Assembly: GCA_019095985.1 (NCBI GenBank)
Contig: CM032665.1
Coordinates: 29,644,660-29,708,659 of the forward strand
Direction: 5' to 3'
Source of the DNA: Streblospio benedicti
Taxonomy: Eukaryota; Annelida; Polychaeta; Spionida; Spionidae
Length of the DNA: 64,000 nucleotides
Shown piece after piece: positions 25,223 through 36,849 of the stretch (positions within the stretch are counted from its first letter, which is position 1; each line of letters starts with the position of its first letter). The notes below the pieces were generated by a model. That model was not told the DNA's origin. It saw nothing but the letters and a program-made list of their open reading frames with translations, and did no database searches. Position numbers and translations under genes: made by a program.

Positions 25223-25706
25223 TGGATGTTCCGACTACTAACAATAGTCTACATAAAGATATCATTTGGTAGGTTCTCCTATTTATCAAAACACAATTGA
25301 GGTACACGGGGAGAGAGGGTGTGTGGGCGGGGTGGTCCGGTGGCAACAAAGTTTTTACTACCGTAGGTAAAATAGAGTCATGGCTTCCCTTAAAAAACAA
25401 AAAACAAAAACCTTCGTTACAATGATGGGATAAAACTTGTATTGTTAAGTTTGCAGAATGTAATTATAGCAAAGATGATTTAAATTTTCATGTCAATATG
25501 GGTCTTATGAAAATGGGAAAAACATGGAAAGATGTGTCATTTATATGTGTGATATTGCTTACTTCCAATGACATTGATACTTCAAGTAGTTGCGTAAACT
25601 GGACATTTAATATATTTTTGTGAGGCAACAATTATTTACCATTTATAATGCAAGATGAAGTGATTAGTAAGAATTCATAGTGCTGATAAATATATTTTAT
25701 ATGTAT
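25223..25706. other. No gene recognised
   Basis: AT-rich flank between the inverted-repeat element and the GC-rich island. Confidence 0.5.
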
Positions 25707-26232
25707 TGTGAGACGACGTGCGCTCACGCTCACGGCCACCCTGCGCAGGGATGGACGCGGCGTGACCGGCCAGAGCTTGTTACCAACTCTCCTGACTTCT
25801 CGTTGTGTATCGCTTCTTGTGACCTCTTCTTCGGTCCCCTATGTTCTGTCACACCCGGTTGGGCGTGCCCTCGGTGTCTGCCTCAGGTCTCACGAAAGGC
25901 CTCCCGTAACGGGAGGACTTCACTGATGCTGACACGCACACGTGCGTAGGCGTCCCCACGTCCGTGCCACACAGGACCTGGTGGTTCACGAGCGTCAGCC
26001 ACCGGCTGATGCTCAGAAGGAAGATGTTTCTTAAGGGCCTATTCTCATCGAGAATAGGTTGCCGAGCCCTACCTTGCTGCCCGTACAGCGTCTAGATAGA
26101 ACTGAGACCTAATGTCTCTTAACCCAGTACTTAAGTGTACTGGTTCACTAATCCCACAGTGGCCATAGTAAAGAGAACAAGTCCTTACAAGGTGTGTGTA
26201 ACGAAGGGGAACTAACCTAGTCCAGTGCAACA
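25707..26232. other. GC-rich hairpin-dense island (solo-LTR or structured RNA candidate)
   Basis: A sharply bounded, GC-rich and CpG-rich block of about 526 bp in AT-rich DNA. It contains many short perfect stem-loops: CCTCCCGTAACGGGAGG, CCTATTCTCATCGAGAATAGG-type (25-26.1 kb), CGCACACGTGCG, GCGTCAGCCACCGGCTGATGC, GAGACCTAATGTCTC and AGTACTTAAGTGTACT. It begins TGTGAGACG and ends GTGCAACA, so a solo LTR of a Ty3-like fossil is possible; the flanking pentamers (TGTAT and TATAT) agree at only four of five positions. The hairpin density would be unusual for an LTR, so a structured RNA or SINE head is the alternative. No protein domain recognised. Confidence 0.4.
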
Positions 26233-26594
26233 TATATATATTATTACAATCTACTTTAGACTACAGGAATGCTGTATGGCACAGTGATGAGGATGAAACA
26301 GACAGTCCTAGTGATGAGAAAGATGACCCCAATTAAGTTGAAGATAATAAGCGATGATACAGGCTGCATTACAGACTTCTTGTTAATTATTTGTTCCATT
26401 TTCTTTTATGAAAATGAAGTTATAAACTATAATAAAAGTATTATTATGTGGTTAAAAATATAAATCTGTTTTATTGGCACATAGAATCCTGTCTTTTGTA
26501 CAATCATGTGAGACAATATGTTTTAGTCTTATTCATCCTAACAGTCATTCCTAGAACTCTCAGTTTGACAAAAGATGGTGGTTGTGTCAATATT

Positions 26595-26930
26595 CTGCAT
26601 AAATTATGCAAATATAAAAAGATAAATAAGATGGCAACTTATTGCATGTTTGCTGTCACTGTCACAGTAATGTGAAATAAAGCAAAATTTGTAATTTAAT
26701 GCATAAATTATGCATAAATTATGCAAATTATGAACAATAAGCAATTACAAATCTTTGCAAATCAGTGTAAACTTCACTTGCTTACCTTAATGAGTGGAAA
26801 TAAACCATAACATTACATTTCAGATGCTTGCCAGTTGTCATATTCGGCTTTATATTAAATTTTGCTATTTTACACATATCATTTACGCATATCATTTAGG
26901 CATAAATTATGAAATATAGAAAACATGAAA
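26595..26930. repeat. Cluster of near-palindromic GCATAAATTATGC words
   Basis: TGCATAAATTATGCA-like words occur at 26,597, 26,700-26,733 (overlapping copies) and 26,900. Two contain ATGCAAAT, the octamer bound by POU/Oct factors. The cluster sits just outside the left end of the large palindrome. It may be no more than AT-rich microrepeat. Confidence 0.4.
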
Positions 26931-27689
26931 GCTCTATAACTTTCTCAACAAGTGTTAGATACTCTGGGAAATCACATTGAAAATATCTAACACCCCCTAT
27001 TTTTAGCAACTAAAACTCAAAGCAAAGACTCACACTTTTGCAAAAAAGTAAACTCAAGCATGATGATATTTTGTTGTTGCCTTCATATAGATTCAATGTA
27101 TTGTTTTAAACACCACTATTTAAGAACCCTATTCTGGCATAAACCATATTTAAGAACCCCATTTTACAAAAACATACAAACAAAACAAAAACAAAACAAA
27201 AACATTTTAAACTCACCGTGGAGCATACCTACCTTAATCAGATTTTTAGTTTTTATGTGACGTCGGTAGCCCCAGCAAAAGTAGCAATATTGTTCAACGA
27301 ACCGTGACTGACTTTACCGACTCTATGTAGTATGCGCCGCACAGTACTACAGGAGCTTTGCAACAAGGTCATATTCTGCGTTTTGCCGTCGACCAAGTCT
27401 GCTATTTTCTTTGACAGTAAGTGTATTTTCTTCTTGAAGTTTTATGGATAGTGTCTTAAGTTTTATGGATTTTCTGTGTTCCCATGGTTGTTCAGTTTTT
27501 TTGTCTCGGGGCAGTTTTCTGTGTTGTGTCCATGTTTTCACACTGTTCTGCTTAGTCTTTTCATCTCGTTTGGGCAGTTTTTTTTCCGGCGTTTTTTTGA
27601 TAAAAGTGTGCCTGGTTTGTTTTAAAATTCAATTTGTGATTTGATTTATTATTAACATTTGTTTTTTTAAACCGGACCAGGCATCTGAT

Positions 27690-27905
27690 AAAACCGTGTT
27701 CTTACTTCATTTTATGTGCTTAGCAACACATTTGATCCTGTGTGTTCCACATCATTCTTTCAGTTTCTTCAGCTGCAATTTCATTGTTGCGTTCGTTGTG
27801 ATTGTTCTGTTTTTTAAGCAGTTAACCGCTGCCATATTGTCACAATATAGAAGGAGCTTTCGGTTCACCAGGATGAGCGATGATTTTTTACTCTTTAGTG
27901 GCAAT
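27690..27905 (-). mobile_element. DIRS-like retroelement fossil, third copy
   Basis: Same RNase H-type fragment as 11,585-11,800, attached to the same kinase block. Broken and partial. Confidence 0.55.
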
Positions 27906-28005
27906 ATCTGCAAACACACAGCCAACGGACCAGACATCCAATGGTCTATTATCGGTATTTTAATGATCTAGAAACACTTCTGATGCACTGATGTACTATC
28001 CTAGT
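27905..28005 (-). pseudogene. Protein kinase fragment, subdomain IX (copy)
   Basis: Duplicate of 11,795-11,895 with the D-W-S-G-C block. It lies out of order relative to the right arm, where this block directly follows subdomains VII-VIII. Confidence 0.6.
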
Positions 28006-28903
28006 TTTCAACCATTGTCGCAGAAACATTTCCACTTTTCAAATTTAGGGTATGTGTTTGTGAATAAATGCATGATAAATGCACTTTGGCAACCTCCGAT
28101 AATTCAAGCAGCGTGTATGCAGCGTGTTTTTCCATCTCTGCGTAGGGCCGGGTCCCCGGTGGTGTGGGAGACTCGGGGACAGGTGGCTCGGGGCGGGTAA
28201 CGCTGGTAACCAGCAAGTTGTGTTTCTATAGCAGTTAGTAATTTAGCAACTTCGTAATTTAGTTGAAAAATAAGTAATAACTACTTACTTACCTGATACT
28301 TACCTGGGCGCCCGGGCTGTACTATGCAATTATTACTCAGTGTGTTAGTTAATGAGTTAGTTTGAGATAGTTAATTAGTTACATATTTACATAATTAGTT
28401 ACATATGTAATATATTTGCATGACCAGTATCATTTTGTTTTTATTTGATTATTACTATATTTCTCAACACTTTTAACTCAATATTTTGATATATATGAAA
28501 AAAGTATCTTTGCATAGTCTGTTGGCTTGTGCACAGTTCTTGCTACTAGCAGTATTCTTAACATCTCTCCAGAAACTTAAATCGTCTTTCGTTAAAAATG
28601 TTCTTGACAGAATCAGCACTGGCTTTGTTTTCTATAGACTTAAGTGTCTTGAGTGAATACTTTATTTAGCACAAGCTTTTTTCATGATTTCACAAATAGG
28701 ACCATGATGGGGTTTACCATTCTGTTGCCACATGATAGTTGTGGAGGATGCCTAGCAGAGCTTGAGTGAGGGCTGGATTTGGAGGTTGAGACACAGCCAT
28801 TCAAATTTGAGCTGTCTTTGAGAAGACGTTTTATCTCCTCTACTGCCTCCCGGAAAGACACTGGGGTCCCCTCTAGGCAGCAACCATGCATCAATCCTCT
28901 TAC

Positions 28904-28955
28904 CTCATATATGTAAAGGGTAGAAACCCATTCTTGAGTCCACTCTCTTCCTCGC
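28904..28955 (-). pseudogene. GEESG-type small exon, 52 bp
   Basis: Bounded by CAG and GTAAG. It mirrors 48,062-48,113 in the right arm with small changes. Confidence 0.5.
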
Positions 28956-29354
28956 CTGATGCAAAACAAAATAAAACTGATTTTTATGTTAATTAAAGCT
29001 CCTCGGCATTATTCTTTGCCTGAAATAAAGTAATTTTCTAGTATGTAGGTGTTCAGAATAGCATGCAACATATTATAATTTTTCTTATAAGAATAATCAT
29101 ATCCATCAATAATGGATAGTGTGGTGGATAGTGGTCAAGGGTGTGTTCGCCCTCAGCCATTAATTGGTCAGTAATTTGGATAATGACCAAGATATTAATG
29201 AATACAGCATAATTGGGTGAAATATCAATGCAGTATATATATTTTCTTAACTCTACTTCCACTGCCTGCCGAAAAGACACTGGTGTCCCCTCTTACCGAG
29301 TACAATTACCAGCGACAATACCTCAATCTTTTTACCCCATCGGTTATTAGTGTC

Positions 29355-29910
29355 TATGTTCTAGAATAATCCAATGGTGTCCTCTGAACATACCTCTCTG
29401 TAATTCACTGTATCCCTCGTGCCAGGCCAATCAAGTGACGTTCCCTTTATTTGTGCTAAATATCTTTCCCACTTTGACGACGTTCACTGAATCCTGCCAC
29501 ACCAATCAATGTCTTACATGGTTATTCTACAATGTGGAGAATGAGCACACCTACTCAGATGCTCCTGGCTGTATTTTTATCAAGCGACGAACAGTGGACC
29601 TTCAACCTGCTTCAAGCTTCGACGGCAATTGTGATGGATGTTGTTGCGCACCTTGCTTTGTGTTGAGTCACATGATGGTTGGAATTCCCAGTTGAGAAAA
29701 TAGCAGCCTTGCATTCGTCGACTGCCAAACTCCTGTAGTACTGTGCGGCACATACTACATAGAGGGTAAAGTCAGTCACGGTTCGTTGAACAATATTGCT
29801 ACTTTTGCTGGGGCTACCTGACCCTGTGGTTTATCCTCCAGCCACGGAGCGCATCTCCTCGCTTTGTCCAACTTAAACCGCGACCAGGCATCCTGCTAAC
29901 CGTGTTTTTA
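29355..29910 (-). mobile_element. DIRS-like retroelement fossil, interrupted
   Basis: The two halves (29,355-29,503 and 29,819-29,910) match the continuous fossil at 13,270-13,460 and 47,470-47,640. The 315-bp insertion 29,504-29,818 separates them, so it is younger than the fossil. Confidence 0.55.
29504..29818. mobile_element. Insertion in the left arm carrying an inverted arm segment
   Basis: The insertion is absent at the mirrored site (about 47,505) and at 11,505. Its last 105 bp (29,715-29,818) is the reverse complement of 27,266-27,360 and 10,095-10,190, so 27,250-29,818 is itself bounded by inverted copies of this segment. The first two thirds is unique here. Mechanism unknown. Confidence 0.55.
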
Positions 29911-29924
29911 CTTTTTTTTACTAA

Positions 29925-30135
29925 AAATCCTATGTATTTGGTACACAGCGCTTGGTCTTTGGTATATTGTAATGATATAGGAACACTTCTGGTGCCCTGA
30001 TGTACAGAGTACATCTTTGAGGCGTCATTGGCTCCTGGTTCCCATTGTCCCTACTGAGCCCCAAGTCTGATATCACCACCGTTCCCAGAGTCATCAACTC
30101 ATCAGGCTTCTGCAAAATTGTTATATTCAATTATT
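29925..30135 (-). pseudogene. Protein kinase fragment, subdomains VII-VIII
   Basis: The minus strand reads LGTVVISDLGLSRDNG and then CTLYIRAPEVFL. DLG (a variant of DFG) and (R)APE are the activation-segment borders of CMGC kinases. The copy in the right arm (46,893-47,172) is longer. The fragment lacks the N-lobe and catalytic loop and is disrupted after APE. Confidence 0.7.
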
Positions 30136-30436
30136 GTGCCTGTTTTTAGGTCTAAAGGAACAACTTTAAACAACGTTTGACACGGCTCTTGTAAATCTTG
30201 TAATAAAGATAAAGATCATCAGCATCTGTAATAAGTTTTTTTGACCACTAACTGACCGTCTATGTACATCCCACGCATTTTACAGTTTGTTATTATGTAA
30301 TCATGAATATGAACAGAATTTTAATTCATAACGAACTAAATATAAAAACTTTGATGCGATATATTCTCATTAACTTTCACACCAGCCTCAAAGTTGTGAA
30401 CTTGTTAATTTTTTTCACCAATGGATCATCTCCTGG

Positions 30437-30975
30437 TCATTTGCTTACCTCTATGACATTTTCGATATCATTAACCTCACTGGTCAACAAATTTGCACTG
30501 GAACATCCGGAGGTTGTCCAGTGCCACCCAAAAGTTCTGCTTGCAGACGTTGCACAGTTTCCTAGTCGTCCAAAAACTTTGCATGCACTCAATACAAAGA
30601 GGATTGAACACATTAGCCTCTTCCTCATCTTCAGTGCAGCCCTGAGCTGGAGGTCCAGCACATTTTTGGTGTATCCATGGACATCTGCGCCGCGTTCAAT
30701 CAATGCCCGCACGGCGTCACTGCGATGGCAAGAGACAGCCAACTGTAGGGAGAGCTCATCGTGCCCGCATTGAATCGGGTCCTCATGCTCTTTAGTCATC
30801 AGCTGGATCACAATGTCCAGCGGGCATTTTGTTCCCTCTCCACATAGTGGCCTAAAACATTAGGGCTGCATGGATCGGCCATATCATGAGAGTGGGTGAA
30901 GGTTCTGCCCTTCTGGGTCGATCGCTGTTCCACGTGACAGGAGGGTCCTTACCATTTCCCACCTAAAACATGCAT
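30437..30975 (-). pseudogene. Ankyrin-repeat gene fragment (left arm)
   Basis: The minus-strand frames contain ankyrin words (ELSLQLAVSCHRSDAVRAL, IERGADVHGY), followed by a Cys-rich tail. The exon start is a TTTTAG acceptor near 30,970 leading into VRTLLSRGTAID in the mirrored copy. The frame breaks between LPIHAAL and the later repeats. The mirrored copy is at 46,055-46,550. Ankyrin repeats followed by a kinase suggest a single parental ankyrin-kinase gene, but no intact link is present. Confidence 0.7.
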
Positions 30976-31139
30976 GGAATATATATATATATACACTGGA
31001 ACGTGGCTATATGAACACAAACAATTTAAGGAAAGCTTTCACATGTGAGCATGTTTTACTTCTCCCTTTCTCTATACGACATACTGTGGAATATATCTTG
31101 GGTGGACACTTTAAGACTAGTTCTACTGTGAATACAGCA

Positions 31140-31971
31140 TAATTTTTTTTTTTTTTTTTTAATTGATCTGTATATTTCACACCAATGTATATCATTACAT
31201 AAGATTATTACCCATGCAACAAGTGTACTGTATTTAGTAAAAAAATGAAGTAATAATAAGAGAAACTCAGAGTGTAACAGAAACCTAAAAATAACATTTA
31301 TTTTGTCCCCTTTATAACCCCCAGTGTATTTGATGGATTCGAACAATGTGTTACAATATCGCAACTTACTTGCACAAATTATGCTAGTGAGCTATTTGAT
31401 CAATCATTCATTTACTACATTCATGCTGCAGACACTCATTTAATCTGTATTTTTTATGTTTTAAAGTCCTTATTACATTGGTTTACCACCACCACCACTA
31501 CACACACTCACCTACCTCTTCTCATGAAAATAATCGTTATTCATATAATGCAGTAAAATTACATAGTTTTTAGAACAAATTCATACATATCTCAAGACAC
31601 AAAACAATTAGTCGTGATAAATTTTTTTTGAACACTTTATAAACACTCTATACACATGTATGCAAATGCATTTTTCAGAAATGGTGTCCAGTATCTCAAG
31701 ACTTCTCAAGCCCATTGGGCATAAATCCATTCTATGGACACAATAACAATTTATCAACGTAAAATTAGAAAGATAATATTAAATATAATGGACTAACATA
31801 TTTAATATCACAACTATTTTTATCACACAGGATTGCTTTGACTAATTTCATTTATCTCATTTATATACAAAATCTCGTTGAGCCACATTCAATTCAACTA
31901 GTGTCCGGATGACCTTGTCAAATTGCATCGGGCAAACAGCAAGCAGTGAACAATATCATTTTTTTTGGGGT
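31140..31971. other. No gene; poly-T and AT-rich sequence
   Basis: A run of 20 T at 31,143-31,162 interrupts a copy of the shared intron-start repeat. Nothing else recognised. It belongs to the left-arm-only segment. Confidence 0.45.
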
Positions 31972-33530
31972 TTGGTCGTAGACACTTTCCACTGGTCGGT
32001 TTCAGGATCATACTCTTCTATGCAATCTGTGATAACCTCAACATCATCTTCGACTACATCGTCCAATCCTCCTCCACACAAATAAATCTTTTAGGTGGAC
32101 ACAAACGCAGATCCATATTCATGACGCACTGTTGGCCTTGATGTCATTTCCGTCCCACTGGTCTGTTCCAATAGTGCAAGTTAGCCACAGACATTAGAGA
32201 AACCACCCAGAAAAAGAAGAGGTTTTCTTTATACCCTACAAGACGAGCTCCCCTGCTCTGTAAATTGGCTGGCAGGGTGGCTTTATAAACCCATATGCTT
32301 GCACCTGGTGCTAAAAGTTGGAATGTGCAGGCACTAAACCACACAGCCCAGAGGACTGTTTATACGATGTGGCTATTGGATGAACTTGATCTTCTAATCG
32401 ATTCGGTCCTCTGCTCCATTTTTAGAGTATGTAGATTTAGAGTGTACATTTTGTCCGTTCCCCAACTATCAGAATAACTTACTCCATCTAAAAACGTGAA
32501 CTTTCCCATCCGTTTACAAAGCCACCGTGTCTTGGAGTTCTTCTGGTGTGGGCGGCAGATCAGTCCATATCTTTTTTGTTTAGATCATATTTAGCATTAA
32601 CAGTTCCACTTCTGCCTCCACATATCACTGCAAATCCGTATGGAATACACACAAATGAAGCTTCCTTACCAACCGCTTCCTCAGGGATATTGGTGATGCA
32701 TTGCCATGAAGCAATTGCAAAGCTTTAGAATATTGCCAACATTCTGTATAACAATCTAAATCATAGCCATATTCTGCCATTCCACCCAATACTAGCCTTT
32801 TCTTTGATTTCTCTTCTTTTTACTCTCTTCAAACCTAGGCATAACAGACTCGTGAATAAGACGCATCACACCGGGCTCTGTAAATAGGTCACTTTTGAAC
32901 TTTTGTCACCCGATTGATAGCAGCTGCTGAGGCATTTTGGGAGTTTAGCAAACTTTAGAACATCCATCATCAATGGCTTCCGTTGATCTTTATTTCTTGA
33001 GGAGACCCACCCTATCAAAGTGTACAAGAGTCCGTCCTGATGAGAAAAATCTTTTTTCATTGTTATTAAGATAAGCAACAACCTCCTCATATTGCAGCTT
33101 TAAGAAATCTTGTACATCAGAAGGCAATTCTGATTCTATCACAGGCTTGGCTTTTGGTTCTGCTATTTTGGAAGAACAGATTGCAGTGTTTTCCAAACAA
33201 GTACTAATGTCATCAATCCGATTATCTGCAATATAGATGTCTACCTGTTTTTTCAGCTCAATCAATTCCATCAATTCACATGCTTTGGATAGATTATCAA
33301 CGTAGTCCCATGAAACTGACGGACACTTGCCATACATAAAATCCACAATATATTCTACTATGTGAAAGTCAACACCGTCCATCGCAGCCTTTCCTTGCTC
33401 TACTTCTTTCCTTCCTGGGCTGAACATTTTGTCCTTATGGACTAGAGGCAGCCAGTACGCATCGGTGACAATTAAGTTCGTGGCCTTGAGCGAAAAGGAT
33501 GAAGTCCGTGTTCAAAGTTCTCCCGCTGCT
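31972..33530 (-). pseudogene. BTB-BACK-Kelch (KLHL-type) gene, broken
   Basis: Read on the minus strand, the parts come in the right order without introns. The BTB start (DFILFAQGHELNCHRCVLAA, about 33,520-33,440) is followed by the BTB end (MFSPGRKEVEQGKAAMDGVD; YIVDFMYGKCPSVSWDYV). Next is BACK (QDFLKLQYEEVVAYLNNNEK, then RKPLMMDVLKFAKLPKC near 32,940), and then Kelch blades (LVLGGMAEYG; GFAVICGG; YDPETDQWKVSTT near 32,000). KLHL proteins are Cullin-3 adaptors. Frame changes occur near 33,430 and 33,040 and again within the Kelch part, where stops also occur. The intronless order suits a retrocopy or an intronless family member. It lies only in the left arm. The full family length is about 570 residues; about 500 are represented. 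Confidence 0.88.
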
Positions 33531-33579
33531 ACATAAGCATAATTTGCTGAAATATCAATGCAGTATATATTTTTCTTAC

Positions 33580-33661
33580 CTCTACTGAGTATCAGCGACA
33601 ATACCTCGATCTTTTTACCTAATGCGTAGAGGCACATTCTGGTGTCCACTTTCTTTCTTGC
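33580..33661 (-). pseudogene. GEESG-type small exon, 82 bp
   Basis: Between a TTGCAG acceptor and a GTAAG donor, followed by the shared intron start. One frame ends KKIEVLSLILSR at the donor. Its mirrored partner at about 45,457-45,535 has lost the donor. Confidence 0.55.
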
Positions 33662-33956
33662 CTGCAACAAAACAAAATAAAACATTTAAAATGATTTATG
33701 ATTTAATGGACTAACCGTATTGTATGTAATTGTATTATATTGTATGTATTGTATGTAATTAAGTCACACTATGTCCTTCTAGCTCTCCTACAAGGCCTCC
33801 AACCGCTCTTCAATGCCCATCAATAAAGTCTCATACATGGTGACCATGTGCTTACTGCCATCTGCTGCCTCTGTCAGGATTTTGGATAATCACAAAGAAA
33901 ATTAGTTAATTCAGCGTAAATAAGTGAAATATCATTACAGTTTGTATTTGTCTTAC

Positions 33957-34064
33957 CTCTACTTGGTGTCCGATCTTTGATCTTGTCGGTGAGTACCAGC
34001 GACAGGCTATCAATCATCTTCTTTGATGGGTACATCCCATTGTTGTATCCACTATCTTCCTCGC
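33957..34064 (-). pseudogene. GEESG-type small exon, 108 bp (left arm)
   Basis: Exact 108-bp mirror of 45,072-45,179, with acceptor TTTCAG and donor GTAAG. Open in the frame EEDSGYNNGMYPSKKMID. Confidence 0.6.
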
Positions 34065-34139
34065 CTGAAACAAAATAATAGATTTTTAATATGCCCGTTC
34101 ATTGAAGGTAGTCGACATTGATGATTTCAATGGAAAGGA

Positions 34140-36660
34140 AGAAACTGCAAGATATGACTTGTTTATACAATTCAGGACCATTTCAATGCCAAAAGTATGA
34201 ATACTGTAACGACCATCAAGCCCCCTGGGAGGTTGGATTGAAAATTTTTTCAAATAGGGGGTGGCGGTCCCAACAAATGTGAACTGATTGGTACACTGAA
34301 TCACTTCTCCTGTGAATTGTGGTTAAAGAACTAATGAAAATGGCCAATGCCCTGTCCTCAAATAAATAATCTGCGTAATATTTATTTAAAGGTTCTTTGG
34401 TTTAATGATGTTCTGATTAATTTTGATTACATGGATAAATACTTTAAGGTAATGAAATCAAGGATTTCCAAGGTAACAGGTGAGAAATGACATGCTGATA
34501 TTATCATGTGGGGAAAAATTAGGGGCCAAATATAAGAAATCAAACTTTCCTGCAAGTTTCTGTGAAAGGGGTTGCTTAACACTATTTGCAGAAAGTGTGG
34601 TGGGGGGGACGCATAGGGGCGTCATCCTTACAGCTATGGCTCGGGGCTTGAGAGCTTTTCGGGGCATGTAAGTTGCCAGGCTGTTTCTCCTCGTTCTTCT
34701 TACCTTGCACACTGTCCACTTCGCCTCAATGTTTTCTCGTCCTTCTTACAGCTATGGCTCGGGTTGCCAGGCTGTTTCTGCGGCTGTTTGTTGCCAATAC
34801 GATCTCCACGCTGGTTGAGTCACATGTAGACGTACAGCGAAAACTTATCTATCCATCTGCGTGTTGTGGTGCAGCGCTGAGGAGGCCCAGTGTGCTGCAT
34901 TCCGCTCTGATATCGCCACAGTTCATGACTTAGTCTAAGGTGGTGCGAGGCTGAGGGGCAAGTTCACCCAGGACACTGCCCGCGTTCCTCTTACCTTGTA
35001 CCTCTACTTCAATCCCATGCTTTCCGCTGGTTCATAAGAGCCACCAAATCTCTCTTTGAGCAGCTTTTCGAAGGTTACCAACATTCTTACTATTGATATT
35101 GATATTGTGTAAATGTATTAATAGACTGCTGGCCTTGAACAAATTGAGATGGATTTAAATGGTTTAACCAATAAGTTGTTTTTCTTCCTTTCGGCAAAAA
35201 TTGTTCAACAGCTTATTATTTAGTTTTAATTTTGAATATTCCTTTAATAATCTGATATTCCTTAGCGGTTTGCCGATTGCAATGACTTATATTTGTGTGA
35301 GTACTTGAAATCAAGGGTGGGGAATGGTCAGCTGTCATAAACTTACTAAAGTTTTTTTTTAATTAGACCTTCTTCTTGAAATATTTTTCAACACATAATC
35401 CAAAAATTCCTGGGGAATGAAGTCTGGTTTCAAAAGGTAGATCTGTAATTAATGCATACAAGTATCATTTACAAATTGCGACTCCATAAAATAGATTTAT
35501 ACTAATGGTAAGAAATTTCCCTAGCTGCTCTCTTCATGTACCAGGAGCATGGGGGCGGTGGGGCGGGACTCACAGTAGTTTATGCTGCACTCCTTCACAG
35601 ACCCAACTGTACTTCTCTGGAGAATATTTGTAAAATTACAAATGGTTGGCTGTTTACAGTTGGCAAGATAAACTTTGTCACCATTTTAGTGATTGCAATG
35701 ACTTGTATATATATTCACGGTCATTGGTTGAAACTTCGGTCTGTGATTGGCAACCAAGGCTGGATTCTGTATAATTGACGATTTTCTCCCTCTTACCTGG
35801 TGTTTGCCATCGAGGCGTCGGCGTTAAGGGACTTGACCTATACAATAAAAATGTTGAGTTCAGGTATTTATAAATAAAATGCTGCATGAATGTTCAAAAG
35901 AAACAGCAGGCGTTGGAAAACTTGAGAAAAGAGCTGGAAGAGGAAGTAGGCTTTTACTTTTTTTTCATTATTACTAAAAGCTTATAATGTATGGTGGATT
36001 ATATAGTAAATAGTACTTCTTTTTGCTGGGGAAAATTAAAGAGCATGACGAATATTGTTTATAACTTGATTAGCATTATCAATGGGAAAAAATGATGAAA
36101 TACTAGCTACAGGGCGCTAAGATCTCCCCTCTCCTAAGAACCCTTATAGTCTAGCAATTTCAAAATTACTAGTTCAGATCACGCTTGCTGCCACTGTGAA
36201 GTCTCCTCTTTGATAAAATGTTTATTCAATGTTAACGACTTTCAAATATAATGTCAATCCATTTATAAAATCAAAAGAGGACATGCTAGAAGTTTAAAAG
36301 ACTTTTTGTGTAGATTTAATGATCATGTCTCTGACATGTCTAGGACAGTTGTGACACAAATTAACAGAGTGCCTAATCCAAACCAACACATGCTTAATGC
36401 TATTCACACAATAAACAATAATACCAATAATATCAGTAATACATACATATTATACACAGTGATGGTAATAGTCCCATATCATCATTACACACTGATGTCA
36501 GTGTAATTGACAGATTTTCTCTTACCTCATTGCTTAATGTTGGTTGCATACAAGATAAACTTTGTATGACGGTTTGTCGATTGCAATGACTTATATTTGT
36601 GCTGTCACTGCTTGAAATCAAGTCACGGATTACTAAACTTAAAATAAAAATACAACAAAG
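34140..36660. repeat. Direct duplication within left arm, unit 1
   Basis: Matches 36,850-39,420 in order, for example GATTGCAATGACTTATAT words, the GGGGAATGAAGTCTGG block, and the block at 36,240-36,500 matching 38,940-39,210. Unit 2 has many more small deletions and insertions, especially in 36,900-37,700. Part of the unit is also mirrored in the right arm at 43,620-44,720. Confidence 0.75.
36240..36505 (+). pseudogene. Coding-like exon, possible MULE N-terminal part (unit 1)
   Basis: The plus strand is open and reads RGHARSLKDFLCRFNDHVSD, then SRTVVTQINRVPNPNQHM. The second copy (38,985-39,215) lies just upstream of the MULE transposase core in the spacer, which suggests but does not prove that it is an upstream exon of that gene. 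Confidence 0.35.
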
Positions 36661-36849
36661 GATTTGAAAACTAAGCGTAATAAAACTATTTTTGACACCA
36701 TATTCTCACAAACAGTTCTGGGGAATGAAGTCTGGTTTCCAAGGTAGATCTGTAATTATGTATAGAAGTTATAATGAACATATTAGATTTTAATGTTTTC
36801 TCTTCAACATTTTATTCTCAATTAATGATTTACATACAAAGTCAGAAGT

